Positions 55,513 through 64,000 of a DNA stretch of 64,000 nt are shown here, in pieces (position 1 is the stretch's first letter; each line of letters begins with the position of its first letter). The translations under genes were made by a program, and so were the position numbers. Under the pieces are notes generated by a model that was not told the DNA's origin, made no database searches, and worked only from the letters and a program-made list of their open reading frames with translations. Source of the DNA: Shinella kummerowiae (lineage in GTDB: Bacteria; Pseudomonadota; Alphaproteobacteria; Rhizobiales; Rhizobiaceae); contig NZ_WUMK01000007.1 in NCBI RefSeq assembly GCF_009827055.1, positions 310,001 through 374,000 on the forward strand, read 5' to 3'.

Positions 55513-56712
55513 TTATTTCTGCTGATGCAGGATATCTACGCCCGGCAGCGGCTTGCCTTCCATCCATTCCAGGAAGGCGCCGCCGGCGGTCGAAACATAG
55601 GTGAAATCGTCCGCAACGCCGGCATGGTTGAGGGCTGCAACCGTATCGCCACCGCCGGCGACGGAGACCAGTTTGCCTTCCCTTGTGCGGGCGGCGGCAT
55701 GTTTGGCGGCCGACACCGTCGCCGTATCGAACGGGGCGATTTCGAAGGCGCCGAGCGGGCCGTTCCAGACGAGCGTGGTGGCGCGGGAGATCCAGGCATT
55801 GACCGCCTCGATCGTCTTCGGGCCGACATCGAGCATCATCGCGTCGGCCGGAATGGCATTGACATTGACCACTTCGTTCTCGGCATTCGCCTTGAACTCG
55901 CGGGCCACGACGCCGTCGTCCGGCAGCACGATGGCGCAGCCGGCCGTCGCCGCCTCGATCATGATCTGCTTGGCGGTTTCGGCGAGGTCGTGCTCGCAGA
56001 GCGACTTGCCGACATTGGTGCCGCGGGCGGCGAGGAAGGTGTTGGCCATGCCGCCGCCGATGACCAGCGCATCGACCTTCTTCACGAGGTTCATGAGCAG
56101 GTCGATCTTGGTGGACACCTTGGCGCCGCCGACGATCGCCACGACCGGGCGGACCGGGTTGCCGAGACCCTTTTCCAGGGCTTCAAGCTCGGCCTGCATG
56201 GTGCGGCCGGCATAGGCGGGCAGCAGGTGGGCGAGGCCCTCGGTCGAGGCATGAGCACGATGGGCGGCGGAAAAGGCATCGTTGACGTAGATGTCGCCGT
56301 TCGCCGCGAGGGCGGCGGTGAAATCCGGGTTGTTCTTCTCTTCGCCCTTGTGGAAGCGGGTGTTTTCGAGAAGCAGGATACCGCCATTGTCGAGGGCGGC
56401 GATGGCGGCTGCGGCCGTCTCGCCGATGCAGTCGGAGGCGAAATGCACTTTCGTGCCGAGCACGTCGTTGACGGCGGGAAGAATCTGCTCCAGCGACATG
56501 TCGGCGACGACCGCGCCCTGCGGGCGACCGAAATGGGCAAGCAGGATGACCTTGGCGCCCTTCTTCGACAGTTCCAGGATCGTCGGGGCGACGCGCTCGA
56601 TGCGGGTCGCGTCGGTGACCTTGCCGTCCTTGACGGGCACGTTGAGATCGACGCGGACGAGCACGCGCTTGCCGGCGATGTCGGTGAGGTTGTCGAGGGT
56701 TTTGAAGGTCAT
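55513..56712 (-). CDS. pgk: Phosphoglycerate kinase
   Basis: 399-residue glycolytic/gluconeogenic enzyme interconverting 1,3-bisphosphoglycerate and 3-phosphoglycerate with ADP/ATP. Seen: [44 protein letters not shown], the nucleotide site [17 protein letters not shown], and the C-terminal [16 protein letters not shown] with [20 protein letters not shown] 56712 has GGAG upstream; the longer frame into the terminator is rejected. It lies downstream of gap, but a terminator separates them. Confidence 0.96.
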   Translation of the reverse strand: MTFKTLDNLTDIAGKRVLVRVDLNVPVKDGKVTDATRIERVAPTILELSKKGAKVILLAHFGRPQGAVVADMSLEQILPAVNDVLGTKVHFASDCIGETAAAAIAALDNGGILLLENTRFHKGEEKNNPDFTAALAANGDIYVNDAFSAAHRAHASTEGLAHLLPAYAGRTMQAELEALEKGLGNPVRPVVAIVGGAKVSTKIDLLMNLVKKVDALVIGGGMANTFLAARGTNVGKSLCEHDLAETAKQIMIEAATAGCAIVLPDDGVVAREFKANAENEVVNVNAIPADAMMLDVGPKTIEAVNAWISRATTLVWNGPLGAFEIAPFDTATVSAAKHAAARTREGKLVSVAGGGDTVAALNHAGVADDFTYVSTAGGAFLEWMEGKPLPGVDILHQQK

Positions 56713-56744
56713 GGGCCGCTCCGGGACTATCTGTCGTCTGGTCA

Positions 56745-56779
56745 AGAAAAAACACCCGGACATCGCTGCCCGGGTGTTT
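56745..56779 (-). terminator. Terminator of gap
   Basis: Stem AAACACCCGG/CCGGGTGTTT with a 10-nt loop, followed on the minus strand by TTTTCTTG. It lies 12 bp after the gap stop and upstream of pgk, so pgk needs its own promoter or read-through. Confidence 0.85.
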
Positions 56780-56790
56780 CGTGTTTCTGC

Positions 56791-57792
56791 TTAGATCAGC
56801 TTGCCGAACGCAACGGCCGTGTCGGACATGCGGTTCGAGAAGCCCCATTCGTTGTCGTACCAGGACAGGATGCGAACGAGGTTGCCGTCGAGAACCTTGG
56901 TCTGGTCGGCGGCGAAGTTCGACGAGTTGCTGTCGTGGTTGAAGTCGATGGAGACGAGCGGGCCGGTGACATAGTCGAGGATGCCCTTGAGTTCGCCTTC
57001 GGCGGCTTCCTTGATGGCAGCGTTGACTTCTTCAGCGGTGACGTTGCGCGACGGCACGAACTTCAGGTCGACGACCGAGACGTTCGGGGTCGGCACGCGG
57101 ATCGCCGAACCGTCGAGCTTGCCGGCGAGCTGCGGCAGCACGAGGCCGACGGCCTTGGCGGCACCCGTCGAGGTCGGGATCATGGAGAGCGCTGCCGCGC
57201 GGGCGCGGTAGAGGTCCTTGTGCATGGTGTCGAGCGTCGGCTGGTCACCCGTGTAGGAGTGGATCGTCGTCATGTAGCCCTTCTCGATGCCGAAGGCCTT
57301 GTCGAGAATGTAGGCAACCGGCGCCAGGCAGTTCGTCGTGCAGGACGCGTTCGAGATGACGCGGTCGTCCTTGGTCAGCGTGTTGTGGTTGACGCCGAAG
57401 ACGATCGTCTTGTCGGCATTGTCGCACGGTGCGGAGACGATGACGCGCTTGGAGCCGTTGGCGAGATGCGCGCCGGCCTTTTCCTTCGTCGTGAACAGGC
57501 CGGTGCATTCCAGCGCGATGTCGACGTCGCTCCAGGGCAGTTCCTTCGGATCGCGGATGGCGGTGACGCGGATCGGGCCGCGGCCGACGTCGATCGTGTC
57601 GCCGGAAACGGTGACGGTGCCCGGGAACTTGCCGTGGACGGAATCGTAGCGGACGAGATGCGCATTGGTCTCGACCGGGCCGAGGTCGTTGACGGCGACG
57701 ACTTCGATGTCGGTGCGGCCGGATTCGACGATGGCGCGGAGCACGTTGCGGCCGATGCGGCCAAAACCGTTGATGGCAACTTTCACAGTCAT
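56791..57792 (-). CDS. gap: Glyceraldehyde-3-phosphate dehydrogenase, type I
   Basis: 333-residue NAD-dependent enzyme. Rossmann site [17 protein letters not shown] at 5-21, catalytic Cys151 in [14 protein letters not shown], His in [11 protein letters not shown], and the C-terminal [12 protein letters not shown]. Asp at the end of the second strand region (VVAVNDLG) is in keeping with NAD preference. AGGGAGA lies upstream. Order on the minus strand is tkt, gap, pgk, a common rhizobial central-carbon cluster. Confidence 0.96.
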   Translation of the reverse strand: MTVKVAINGFGRIGRNVLRAIVESGRTDIEVVAVNDLGPVETNAHLVRYDSVHGKFPGTVTVSGDTIDVGRGPIRVTAIRDPKELPWSDVDIALECTGLFTTKEKAGAHLANGSKRVIVSAPCDNADKTIVFGVNHNTLTKDDRVISNASCTTNCLAPVAYILDKAFGIEKGYMTTIHSYTGDQPTLDTMHKDLYRARAAALSMIPTSTGAAKAVGLVLPQLAGKLDGSAIRVPTPNVSVVDLKFVPSRNVTAEEVNAAIKEAAEGELKGILDYVTGPLVSIDFNHDSNSSNFAADQTKVLDGNLVRILSWYDNEWGFSNRMSDTAVAFGKLI

Positions 57793-57862
57793 TTGGGGTC
57801 TCTCCCTATGGATAATCTGTTTGCGAAGTCAGGGCGCGGCGGGAGGCCGCGCCCGACGGGCA

Positions 57863-59845
57863 TCAGCCGAGCTTGGCTTCCGCAGCGGCGACGACAGCTT
57901 CCGGCGTGATGCCGAAGTGCTTGTAGAGTTCCTTGTAGGGACCCGATGCGCCGAAGGAGGACATGCCGACGAAGATGCCGTCCGAACCGATGAAGTGATC
58001 CCAGCCCTGGCGGATGCCGGCTTCGACGGCGATCTTGACCGGCGAGTTGCCGATAACGGCCTTCTGGTAAGCTTCCGGCTGCTCGGCGAACAGCTCGACG
58101 CAGGGTACGGAGACGACACGGGTCGAGATGCCCTTGGCCGACAGCGCCTGCTGCGCCTTCACGGCGATCTCGATTTCCGAGCCGGAGGCGAAGATCGTCA
58201 CCTTGGCGTCGCTGGCCGAAACCAGATCGTAGGCGCCGCGGGCCGAGAGGTTTTCTTCCTCGTATTCCAGGCGTACCGGCATCAGGTTCTGGCGGGTGAG
58301 CGCAATCGCCGACGGACGGTTGTGGCTTTCGAGCGCCAGCTGCCAGACCTCTGCCGTTTCCGTGGCGTCGGCCGGGCGGAAGACCAGCAGATTCGGAATG
58401 GCGCGCAGTGCCGCCATGTGCTCGACCGGCTGGTGCGTCGGGCCGTCTTCGCCGAGACCGATGGAATCATGCGTCAGGACGTGGATGACGCGGATGCCCA
58501 TCAGTGCGGCAAGGCGGATCGACGGACGGCAGTAGTCCGAGAAGATCAGGAAGCCGCCGGAATAGGGAATGAGGCCGCCATGCAGCGCCATGCCGTTCAT
58601 CGCCGCCGCCATGCCGTGCTCGCGCACGCCGTAGTGGATGTAGCGGCCGGAGAAATCCGTAGGCGTGATCGACTTGGTCTGGCTCGTCTTGGTGTTGTTC
58701 GAGCCGGTCAGGTCGGCCGAGCCGCCGATGGTTTCGAGAAGAACGCCGTTGATGACTTCCAGCGCGTCCTCGGAGGCCTTGCGGGTCGCCGGGTTCGGCT
58801 TGGTTTCGGCAAGCTTCTTCTTGTAGGCCGAAATCGCCGGGTCGAGGCCGCTTTCGAGTTCGCCGGCGAAGCGGCGGACGAACTGGGCCTTCTTCTCGGC
58901 TTCCGTCTTCTCGAGGCGCGCGTCCCATTCCTTGTGGGCCTTCGTGGAGCGAAGACCGGCAAGGCGCCAGGCGTCCAGCACGTCGGAGGGAACAGCGAAG
59001 GCTTCCGATTCCCAGTTCAGCGCCTTGCGGGTGGCGGCGATTTCCTCGGCGCCGAGCGGCGAGCCATGCACCTTGTGCGTGCCGGCCTTGTTCGGCGCGC
59101 CGAAGCCGATCGTCGTCTTACAGGCGATCATCGTCGGCTTGTCGGACTTCTGGGCTTCCTCGATGGCAGCGGCGATCGCGTCCGGATCATGGCCGTCGAC
59201 GGCGATCGTGTGCCACTGGCAGGCGCGGAAGCGGGCGTGCTGGTCGGTCGAGTCGGCAATCGAGATCGGGCCGTCGATCGAGATGTTGTTGTCGTCCCAG
59301 AACACGATCAGCTTGTTGAGCTTCAGGTGGCCGGCGAGCGCGATTGCTTCCTGGCTGATGCCCTCCATGAGGCAGCCGTCGCCGGCGATCACGTAGGTGT
59401 AGTGCTCCATGAGGTCGGCGCCGAACTCGTCGCGCAGCTTGCGTTCGGCAAGCGCCATGCCGACGGCGTTGGCGATGCCCTGGCCGAGCGGGCCGGTCGT
59501 CGTCTCGATGCCGGCGGCGTGGCCGTATTCCGGATGGCCCGCGGTGCGCGCGCCGAGCTGACGGAAATTCTTGATCTCGTCGATCGTGATGTCCTCATAA
59601 CCCGTCAGATAGAGCAGCGAGTAGAGGAGCATGGAGCCGTGGCCGGCCGACAGCACGAAGCGGTCGCGGTTCGGCCAGGACGGGGTTTTCGGATCGAAGG
59701 AGAGAAAGCGGGTGAAAAGAACCGTTGCGATGTCTGCTGCGCCCATGGGCAGGCCGGGGTGACCGGAGTTCGCCTTTTCCACGGCATCCATGGAAAGGAA
59801 GCGAATTGCGTTCGCCATCCGGTCGTGTTTTTCGCGAGAGATCAT
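57863..59845 (-). CDS. tkt: Transketolase
   Basis: 660-residue thiamine diphosphate enzyme of the pentose phosphate and Calvin-type pathways. Seen: [46 protein letters not shown], the ThDP motif [32 protein letters not shown] (GDG...N), and the catalytic [44 protein letters not shown] 59845 ([10 protein letters not shown]) is chosen over a 16-residue longer frame. Likely cotranscribed with gap, 70 bp downstream. Confidence 0.96.
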   Translation of the reverse strand: MISREKHDRMANAIRFLSMDAVEKANSGHPGLPMGAADIATVLFTRFLSFDPKTPSWPNRDRFVLSAGHGSMLLYSLLYLTGYEDITIDEIKNFRQLGARTAGHPEYGHAAGIETTTGPLGQGIANAVGMALAERKLRDEFGADLMEHYTYVIAGDGCLMEGISQEAIALAGHLKLNKLIVFWDDNNISIDGPISIADSTDQHARFRACQWHTIAVDGHDPDAIAAAIEEAQKSDKPTMIACKTTIGFGAPNKAGTHKVHGSPLGAEEIAATRKALNWESEAFAVPSDVLDAWRLAGLRSTKAHKEWDARLEKTEAEKKAQFVRRFAGELESGLDPAISAYKKKLAETKPNPATRKASEDALEVINGVLLETIGGSADLTGSNNTKTSQTKSITPTDFSGRYIHYGVREHGMAAAMNGMALHGGLIPYSGGFLIFSDYCRPSIRLAALMGIRVIHVLTHDSIGLGEDGPTHQPVEHMAALRAIPNLLVFRPADATETAEVWQLALESHNRPSAIALTRQNLMPVRLEYEEENLSARGAYDLVSASDAKVTIFASGSEIEIAVKAQQALSAKGISTRVVSVPCVELFAEQPEAYQKAVIGNSPVKIAVEAGIRQGWDHFIGSDGIFVGMSSFGASGPYKELYKHFGITPEAVVAAAEAKLG

Positions 59846-60173
59846 GACTGTTCCGTATTCTTCGGAGTGTTGGGCCCGGTGCCTTTCGAGCATCGGTTAG
59901 GAAGCGGGAGACACATAGCAGGTGCGCCGTCGGAGTCAACGAATTCGGCCGTTTTTCCGGCCTTTGCGGGCCAATTCCGGTGGCTTTTTTAGCGTTTCCT
60001 ACAGCGTGCGGCCGGCCGATTTCGCAACCGATTTAAACGCTGATCCACAGCGGCTTTGCGGCGCCTTGCGGCCTGCTGTTGACGCTGCCGCCCGCTGTTG
60101 AATACTGTCAAGGCGAGAGAACCGGCGTTGGCGGCGGCGATTCGCGTATTTTGAGAGTGCCGGTGAAGGCTTT
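59846..60173. other. Divergent intergenic region between tkt and the DUF4164 gene
   Basis: 328 bp. It contains a plausible plus-strand promoter TTGACG (60079-60084), 17 bp, ATACTG (60102-60107), and several GC-rich hairpins in 59960-60070 (for example GCCGG/CCGGC around 59961-59985). I see no ORF or RNA with adequate support. Confidence 0.5.
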
Positions 60174-60446
60174 ATGACGAACGGGGAAATAGTCAGGGTG
60201 GCGATCGAGGAGCTTCGCAGAGCGATCAGCGCCCTCGACAATGCGCTCGACATGCGCTTTGACCGCGAGCGTGACCATGGCGAGGTTGAGGGCGAGGTTC
60301 GCCGCGTCAACACCGACCGGTCGCGGCTTGCCCAGGAACTGGACCAGTCCGAATTCCGCGCCAATCGCCTGGAGGAGGTCAACCGGGAGGTTTCCCGCCG
60401 GCTCGTGACGGCCATGGAAACGATCCGGGCCGTGCTGGACCGTTAG
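60174..60446 (+). CDS. DUF4164 coiled-coil protein
   Basis: 90-residue protein, almost entirely helical with heptad repeats: EELRRAISALDNALDMRFDRERDHGEVEGEVRRVNTDRSRLAQELDQSEFRANRLEEVNREVSRRLVTAMETIRAVLD. This is the DUF4164 family seen next to zapA in Rhizobiales. The position upstream of zapA suggests a role in division or Z-ring assembly, which is an inference. No obvious SD (GTGAAGG 5-8 bases upstream is the best). Confidence 0.85.
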   Translation: MTNGEIVRVAIEELRRAISALDNALDMRFDRERDHGEVEGEVRRVNTDRSRLAQELDQSEFRANRLEEVNREVSRRLVTAMETIRAVLDR

Positions 60447-60500
60447 AGCAACTCCGGAAAAAGTGCGGGCTACGTGGTTTTTCGTCCGGAATTGCGTCAA
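60446..60500. repeat. Repeat B, copy 3
   Basis: GAGCAACTCCGGAAAAAGTG followed by CGGGCTACGTGGTTTTTCGT and CCGGAATTGCG. Same element as at 33058 and 36420. It starts at the DUF4164 stop codon and lies between it and zapA. Confidence 0.8.
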
Positions 60501-60546
60501 ACCAGAGCGTTAACCGCCCGCTTTCCCCGCAATCAGGATATTTCGC

Positions 60547-60918
60547 ATGGCACAGGTAACCGTACAGATCGATGGCAAGGCCTATCGCATGGCCTGCGAG
60601 GAGGGGCAGGAGGCGCATCTTGAAGAGCTTGCCGCCGGCTTCGATCGGTATGTTGTGCACCTGAAGGAGCAGTTCGGCGAGATCGGCGATCTGCGGCTGA
60701 CCGTTATGGCCGGTATCATGGTGATGGACGAGCTGAACGAAACCAGCCGCCGCCTGACCAAGCTGGAAAAGGAAACCGAAGAGTTGCGCAAGGGCCGGGA
60801 AGGCGTGCTCGACGAGGTTGCCAAGGGCGAGGATGCGATCGCGCAGGCGCTCGGCGAACTGACCAGTCAGATCCAGGGCATGGCGGCAAAACTTTCCGGC
60901 AAGCCCCCGGTCAACTGA
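60547..60918 (+). CDS. zapA: Cell division protein ZapA
   Basis: 123-residue FtsZ-ring-associated protein. N-terminal domain AQVTVQIDGKAYRMACEEGQEAHLEELAAGFDRYV (ZapA fold), then a long C-terminal coiled coil (LNETSRRLTKLEKETEELRK). Promotes bundling of FtsZ filaments. AGGA lies upstream. Followed directly by the 6S RNA gene, a neighbour relation shared with gammaproteobacteria. Confidence 0.92.
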   Translation: MAQVTVQIDGKAYRMACEEGQEAHLEELAAGFDRYVVHLKEQFGEIGDLRLTVMAGIMVMDELNETSRRLTKLEKETEELRKGREGVLDEVAKGEDAIAQALGELTSQIQGMAAKLSGKPPVN

Positions 60919-60967
60919 CCGGCAGAAATGCCACTGGCGAAGACGCCACTTTCATCCTATATGTCGG

Positions 60968-61120
60968 ATGCGGTCTGCGCCTCTCGACAGGAACCACAAT
61001 CCCTGGGGCCATACTCGATCCAAAGGGAGCTGTCCCTGACCAGGCCCGTGGGCTTGGACATATGGCGCCCACCTACGTTTGTAGGCACCCAGGATCGTAA
61101 ACCTCCATCGGTTGCGTGGA
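60968..61120 (+). ncRNA. ssrS: 6S RNA
   Basis: About 150-nt structured RNA directly after zapA. The ends pair (ATGCGG near 60968 with TTGCGT at 61112-61117). Internal features match 6S: a 5' bubble flank reading AATCCCTGGGGCCATACTCG (compare the CCCCTGAGCCGATA of E. coli), and the apical arm CTGACCAGGCCCGTGGGC opposite GGCGCCCACC. TATAT just upstream is a possible -10, and CTTTTCCCTTTTT follows the 3' end. Known: 6S binds sigma-70 RNA polymerase holoenzyme as a promoter mimic. Ends are approximate. Confidence 0.78.
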
Positions 61121-61221
61121 TCGTACTTTTCCCTTTTTGCTCTTCCATATCGAAATCGCACCGGCCTCGTCGTTCCTGAGGGTGGCGGCGATCGTATAGT
61201 TTCGGCTCGTTGGGAGACAAA

Positions 61222-61851
61222 ATGAAGCGTTTTTCATTGTGCCTGCTTGGCATCTTGATGCTTGCAGGCCTAAGCGGCTGCGTGGTGTCGCGGCGCTCGA
61301 TCACTGTTGCTGTACCGATGGAGAAAGTCGATATTACCTATTCCGTTGCCTGGGGGTGGGGAATGGAAGAGCGACTTTCAATTGCTCCCGAAGGATCCTT
61401 GTTTTCCAGTGTTTCGACCAATTGGGAGGACATCTGGGATAAGCCGTACAATTCGGGCATGACGGTTTATCGGTCCAAAGATGGTCAGTTTCTCTACATC
61501 GGCCTTAGCATCCGGCTCTATCGCTACGATGTGGAGGCTGGGACGATGAAAGCTTTCTGCTATTCTCGGGACGCTGTGGCTTTTACACCTCTCGGCAAGC
61601 AACTTGCCGCCGTCTCGTTTACTGAACACGAAGCAATCGATCCACAAAGGCAGGAACGGTTGGACTATGTCGATCCTGCTTTGAAGGGTGAGATTTCTGC
61701 AAGCTCGCCGCAGTCGCGCTACTACTCAGGTTTGGAATATCTTGGCCGGTTCGGGGTCGAGCGTGCCAAGGGACGTGGATCGGATGTCGGTTTCGAGCCT
61801 TCCGACAAAGTTTCGGAACCGCGTCTGGGACTCGGTGGAACCTGCGGCTAA
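61222..61851 (+). CDS. Unclassified lipoprotein of atypical composition
   Basis: 209-residue protein with a lipoprotein signal sequence (MKRFSLCLLGILMLAGLSGC, lipobox LSGC, Cys20). The mature part has no family I recognise: VAVPMEKVDITYSVAWGWGMEERLSIAPEGSLFSSVSTNWEDIWDKPYNSG, YRSKDGQFLYIGLSIRLYRYDVEAG and a Gly-rich end. Its DNA is visibly lower in GC, with many A/T third positions, than all neighbours. It lies between 6S RNA and tal, where rhizobia usually carry the 5-formyltetrahydrofolate cyclo-ligase gene. Acquisition by transfer is possible. GGGAG precedes ATG 61222. Confidence 0.75.
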   Translation: MKRFSLCLLGILMLAGLSGCVVSRRSITVAVPMEKVDITYSVAWGWGMEERLSIAPEGSLFSSVSTNWEDIWDKPYNSGMTVYRSKDGQFLYIGLSIRLYRYDVEAGTMKAFCYSRDAVAFTPLGKQLAAVSFTEHEAIDPQRQERLDYVDPALKGEISASSPQSRYYSGLEYLGRFGVERAKGRGSDVGFEPSDKVSEPRLGLGGTCG

Positions 61852-61864
61852 GCCTGGGATACTC

Positions 61865-61893
61865 AAAGAAAAGGCCGCCTCAAGGGCGGCCTT
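61865..61893 (-). terminator. Terminator between the lipoprotein gene and tal
   Basis: Stem AAGGCCGCC/GGCGGCCTT with a short loop, followed on the minus strand by TTTTCTTTG, so it mainly serves tal. A weak TTCGTATTT follows on the plus strand. Confidence 0.85.
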
Positions 61894-61919
61894 CGTATTT
61901 CCAAGACTGTGGGCGAGCC

Positions 61920-62882
61920 TTACGCAGCCGCCTTCAGTTCCTTGTCGATCATCGCGCGCAGGCTGCCGAGGTCCTTGGCGAAGGCGCGGATGCCTTCGGA
62001 GAGCTTTTCGGTGGCCATGGCGTCTTCGTTCAGCATCCAGCGGAAGGTTTTTTCGTCGATCTTGATCGGCGAGACCTTGGCGGCCTTTTCCGGCGACAGC
62101 TTGCGCTCCAGCGTGCCTTCGGCGGCGTCGAGTTCTTCGAGCAGCGCCGGGCTGATGGTCAGGCGGTCGCAGCCGGCGAGGGCTTCGATTTCGCCGGTGT
62201 TGCGGAACGAGGCGCCCATGACGATCGTGTTGATGCCGTTGGACTTGTAGTAGTCGTAGATCGCGCGGACCGACAGCACGCCCGGATCTTCCTCGGCGGT
62301 GAACGTCTTGCCGCTCGCCTTGACGTGCCAGTCGAGGATACGGCCGACGAAGGGCGAGATGAGGAAGGCGCCGGCATCGGCGCAGGCGATCGCCTGGGCC
62401 TTGTTGAAGAGCAGCGTCAGGTTGCAGTCGATGCCGTCCTTCTGGAGCACTTCCGCGGCGCGGATGCCTTCCCAGGTGGAAGCGAGCTTGATGAGGATGC
62501 GGTCGCGGGTGATGCCGCGCGCCTCATAGGCCTTGATGATCTCGCGGCCCTTGGCAATCGAGGCTTCCGTGTCGAAGGACAGGTCGGCGTCGACTTCGGT
62601 CGAGACGCGACCCGGCACGAGTTCGGAGAGCGCTGCGCCGACGGAGATGGCGAGGCGATCGGCAACGGCCGAGACGACGCCGTCGTGATTGCCGCCCTGG
62701 GACTGACCCCAGCGGATCGCCTCGTTGACGGTATCGGCAAACATCGGCGTGCCGAGGGCCTTCAGGACGATCGTCGGATTGGTGGTGCAATCGACCGGCT
62801 TCAGGCGGCGCACGGCTTCGATGTCGCCGGTGTCTGCCACGACGGTGGTCATCGCGCGGAGTTGTTCAAGCTTGGACGTCAT
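61920..62882 (-). CDS. tal: Transaldolase, TalB type
   Basis: 320-residue class I aldolase-fold enzyme of the pentose phosphate pathway, exchanging a dihydroxyacetone unit between sedoheptulose-7-phosphate and glyceraldehyde-3-phosphate. The Schiff-base Lys132 is in [18 protein letters not shown]-type [14 protein letters not shown] at 30-43, [29 protein letters not shown] and [12 protein letters not shown] are present. Length matches E. coli TalB. It extends the central carbon group tkt-gap-pgk nearby but is separated from it by zapA, 6S and the lipoprotein gene. Confidence 0.95.
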   Translation of the reverse strand: MTSKLEQLRAMTTVVADTGDIEAVRRLKPVDCTTNPTIVLKALGTPMFADTVNEAIRWGQSQGGNHDGVVSAVADRLAISVGAALSELVPGRVSTEVDADLSFDTEASIAKGREIIKAYEARGITRDRILIKLASTWEGIRAAEVLQKDGIDCNLTLLFNKAQAIACADAGAFLISPFVGRILDWHVKASGKTFTAEEDPGVLSVRAIYDYYKSNGINTIVMGASFRNTGEIEALAGCDRLTISPALLEELDAAEGTLERKLSPEKAAKVSPIKIDEKTFRWMLNEDAMATEKLSEGIRAFAKDLGSLRAMIDKELKAAA

Positions 62883-63172
62883 GTCGATATCCCGAAATGG
62901 TTGTTGCTGGGCCGCTTTCCCGAGAGAAATGCCAAGCCCTCCTCCATGTTGTTCGTGAAAGCGCGCTCGACGACTGTGCTTCCTGTTTCAGTCGCCGCGC
63001 ATGCTGGCACAACCAATCTGCCGACGGAAGGCCGCCAGCCGATCTGACGGGGACTATCCTCGCATCAGCGGGGGAAAGTCAAGCACTTTTGCTCAATCGT
63101 CTGAACATATGTCGCATTTTCCATTTCGTGTGTTAAGGTGGCGCAGAACGATTGCAGACAGATGGAGGCGAC
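62883..63172. other. Divergent intergenic region between tal and the SorC-type regulator
   Basis: 290 bp with promoters of two divergent genes. AT-rich stretch 63080-63140 contains CAATCGTCTGAACATATGTC and TTTGCTCAA elements that could be operators for the adjacent regulator. No ORF or RNA supported. Confidence 0.4.
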
Positions 63173-64000
63173 GTGACAAGGCTCCGGCGCGACACACACA
63201 CGGCCTATTCGGAATCGGCCGCCCTGCGGCTCAGGGCCGCCTGGCTCTATTACAACCAGGGCCTCACCCAGAAGGACGTGGCGGAAAAGATCGGCGTCAG
63301 CCGCAGCACCGTCATCCGCATGCTCGACGAGGCGCTGAAGCGCTCCGAAGTGCAGATCTGGATCAACGAGGGCGTGGCCGATTGCGTCGAACTCGCCGTG
63401 CGCCTGGAGAAGGCCTACGGGCTGGATGAGGCCGTGGTGGTGCCGGCGGCGCAGAGCGCGGAGGCGACGGCAAAGGGCGTGGGGCTGGCGCTTGGCCAGT
63501 TCCTGACCGAGGCGATCCCGGACGATTGCACCATCGGTGTCGGCTGGGGGCGCACATTGACTGCCTCGCTCGCCAGTTTCCGCCCGGTGCGGCGGGAGCG
63601 CGTCAAGGTCGTCTCGCTGCTCGGCGGCGTGGTCGAGGCGCACCACATCAACCCGATCGAATATACCTGGCGGCTGGCGAGCCAGCTCGGCGCGGAATGT
63701 TACCTGTTCCTCGCGCCGCTGCTCGTCGATTCGCGGGAGACCAAGCGTAGCCTCATCGAGAAGTGCGGCCTGAAAACTCTGTTCGAACTGGCGGAGAACA
63801 TGGATATCGCGGTGGTGAGCTGCGGCGATATCGGGCCGCGCGCCAGCTCTCTATCGCGCGATTTCATCGCCCGGCACGAGTTAGAGGAATTGATCGCGGC
63901 CGGCTGCGTCTGCGATACGATGTGCAATTTTCTGGATGCCGAAGGGCACACGATCGATCATCCGATCCGCCACCGGGTCATGTCGATCGACCTCGAAACC
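63173..64000 (+). CDS. SorC/DeoR-type sugar-binding transcriptional regulator, truncated at the window end
   Basis: First 276 residues of a SorC-family regulator. N-terminal helix-turn-helix: RLRAAWLYYNQGLTQKDVAEKIGVSRSTVIRMLDEALKRSEV (residues 19-60). The effector domain follows, with IGVGWGRTLTASLASF (sugar-phosphate P-loop) and VVSLLGGVVEAHHINPIEYTWRLASQL. Such proteins bind phosphorylated sugars or polyols and control the matching catabolic operon (for example EryD, SmoC, DalR); the target lies beyond the window. Start is GTG 63173 with GGAGG upstream. The frame is still open at the last base. Confidence 0.9.
   Translation, partial: MTRLRRDTHTAYSESAALRLRAAWLYYNQGLTQKDVAEKIGVSRSTVIRMLDEALKRSEVQIWINEGVADCVELAVRLEKAYGLDEAVVVPAAQSAEATAKGVGLALGQFLTEAIPDDCTIGVGWGRTLTASLASFRPVRRERVKVVSLLGGVVEAHHINPIEYTWRLASQLGAECYLFLAPLLVDSRETKRSLIEKCGLKTLFELAENMDIAVVSCGDIGPRASSLSRDFIARHELEELIAAGCVCDTMCNFLDAEGHTIDHPIRHRVMSIDLET

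Overview
The window is chromosomal DNA of an alphaproteobacterium of the order Rhizobiales, most probably Rhizobiaceae (Sinorhizobium/Ensifer, Shinella or Rhizobium-like). This rests on high GC, alphaproteobacterial markers (GapR, RcdA, Omp10-type lipoprotein, homospermidine synthase, DUF465/DUF1192/DUF1465 proteins, cysteine-free L31 and L36), rhizobial palindromic repeats, and a gene order (formylglutamate hydrolase, sRNA, hisN, lysophospholipase, ibpA, gltB, gltD) that I recall from Sinorhizobium meliloti. It reads as core genome. I see no transposase, integrase, phage, CRISPR or tRNA.

Layout. 1-3520: end of an N-formylglutamate amidohydrolase, an MmgR-type sRNA, hisN, a lysophospholipase, a second sRNA candidate, and a small heat-shock gene with an RpoH promoter and a ROSE-type RNA thermometer. 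3650-11553: threonine aldolase and the two glutamate synthase genes gltB and gltD. 11760-23340: cell envelope genes (SGNH-fold protein, MltB transglycosylase, GalU, outer-membrane barrel, KdsD, NfeD/SPFH pair), ferrochelatase, a LysM-tailed 5'-nucleotidase and an Omp10-like lipoprotein. 23513-32626: homospermidine synthase, pabB with a pabC interrupted in frame by a palindromic repeat, PepF, an NtrC-type regulator and a DUF882 murein peptidase. 32703-43900: GapR, small DUF proteins, pyruvate kinase, L36, purEK, two divergent DUF465 genes, an ArsR regulator, a TauE exporter, a ThiE-like protein and a Sel1 protein. 44080-53543: a SuhB-like protein with altered metal ligands, a MotA/TolQ plus OmpA/MotB pair, a FAD dehydrogenase, an orphan Bug protein, an ABC exporter, L31, RcdA and DUF1192. 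53540-64000: an MFS transporter, small peptides, the central carbon genes pgk, gap, tkt and tal, ZapA followed by 6S RNA, an unusual lipoprotein, and a SorC-type regulator cut by the window end.

The main themes are nitrogen assimilation (gltBD, formylglutamate hydrolases, nitrogen-linked MmgR), central carbon metabolism (tkt, gap, pgk, pyk, tal), envelope maintenance and cell-cycle control (GapR, RcdA with CtrA boxes, ZapA). The most interesting signals are regulatory or structural rather than a new gene cluster: two exact CtrA boxes beside rcdA, two minus-strand sRNAs with anti-Shine-Dalgarno motifs, the RpoH/ROSE arrangement, a palindrome domesticated inside pabC, two enzyme-fold proteins lacking catalytic residues, and a 24-residue ORF with a very strong ribosome binding site.
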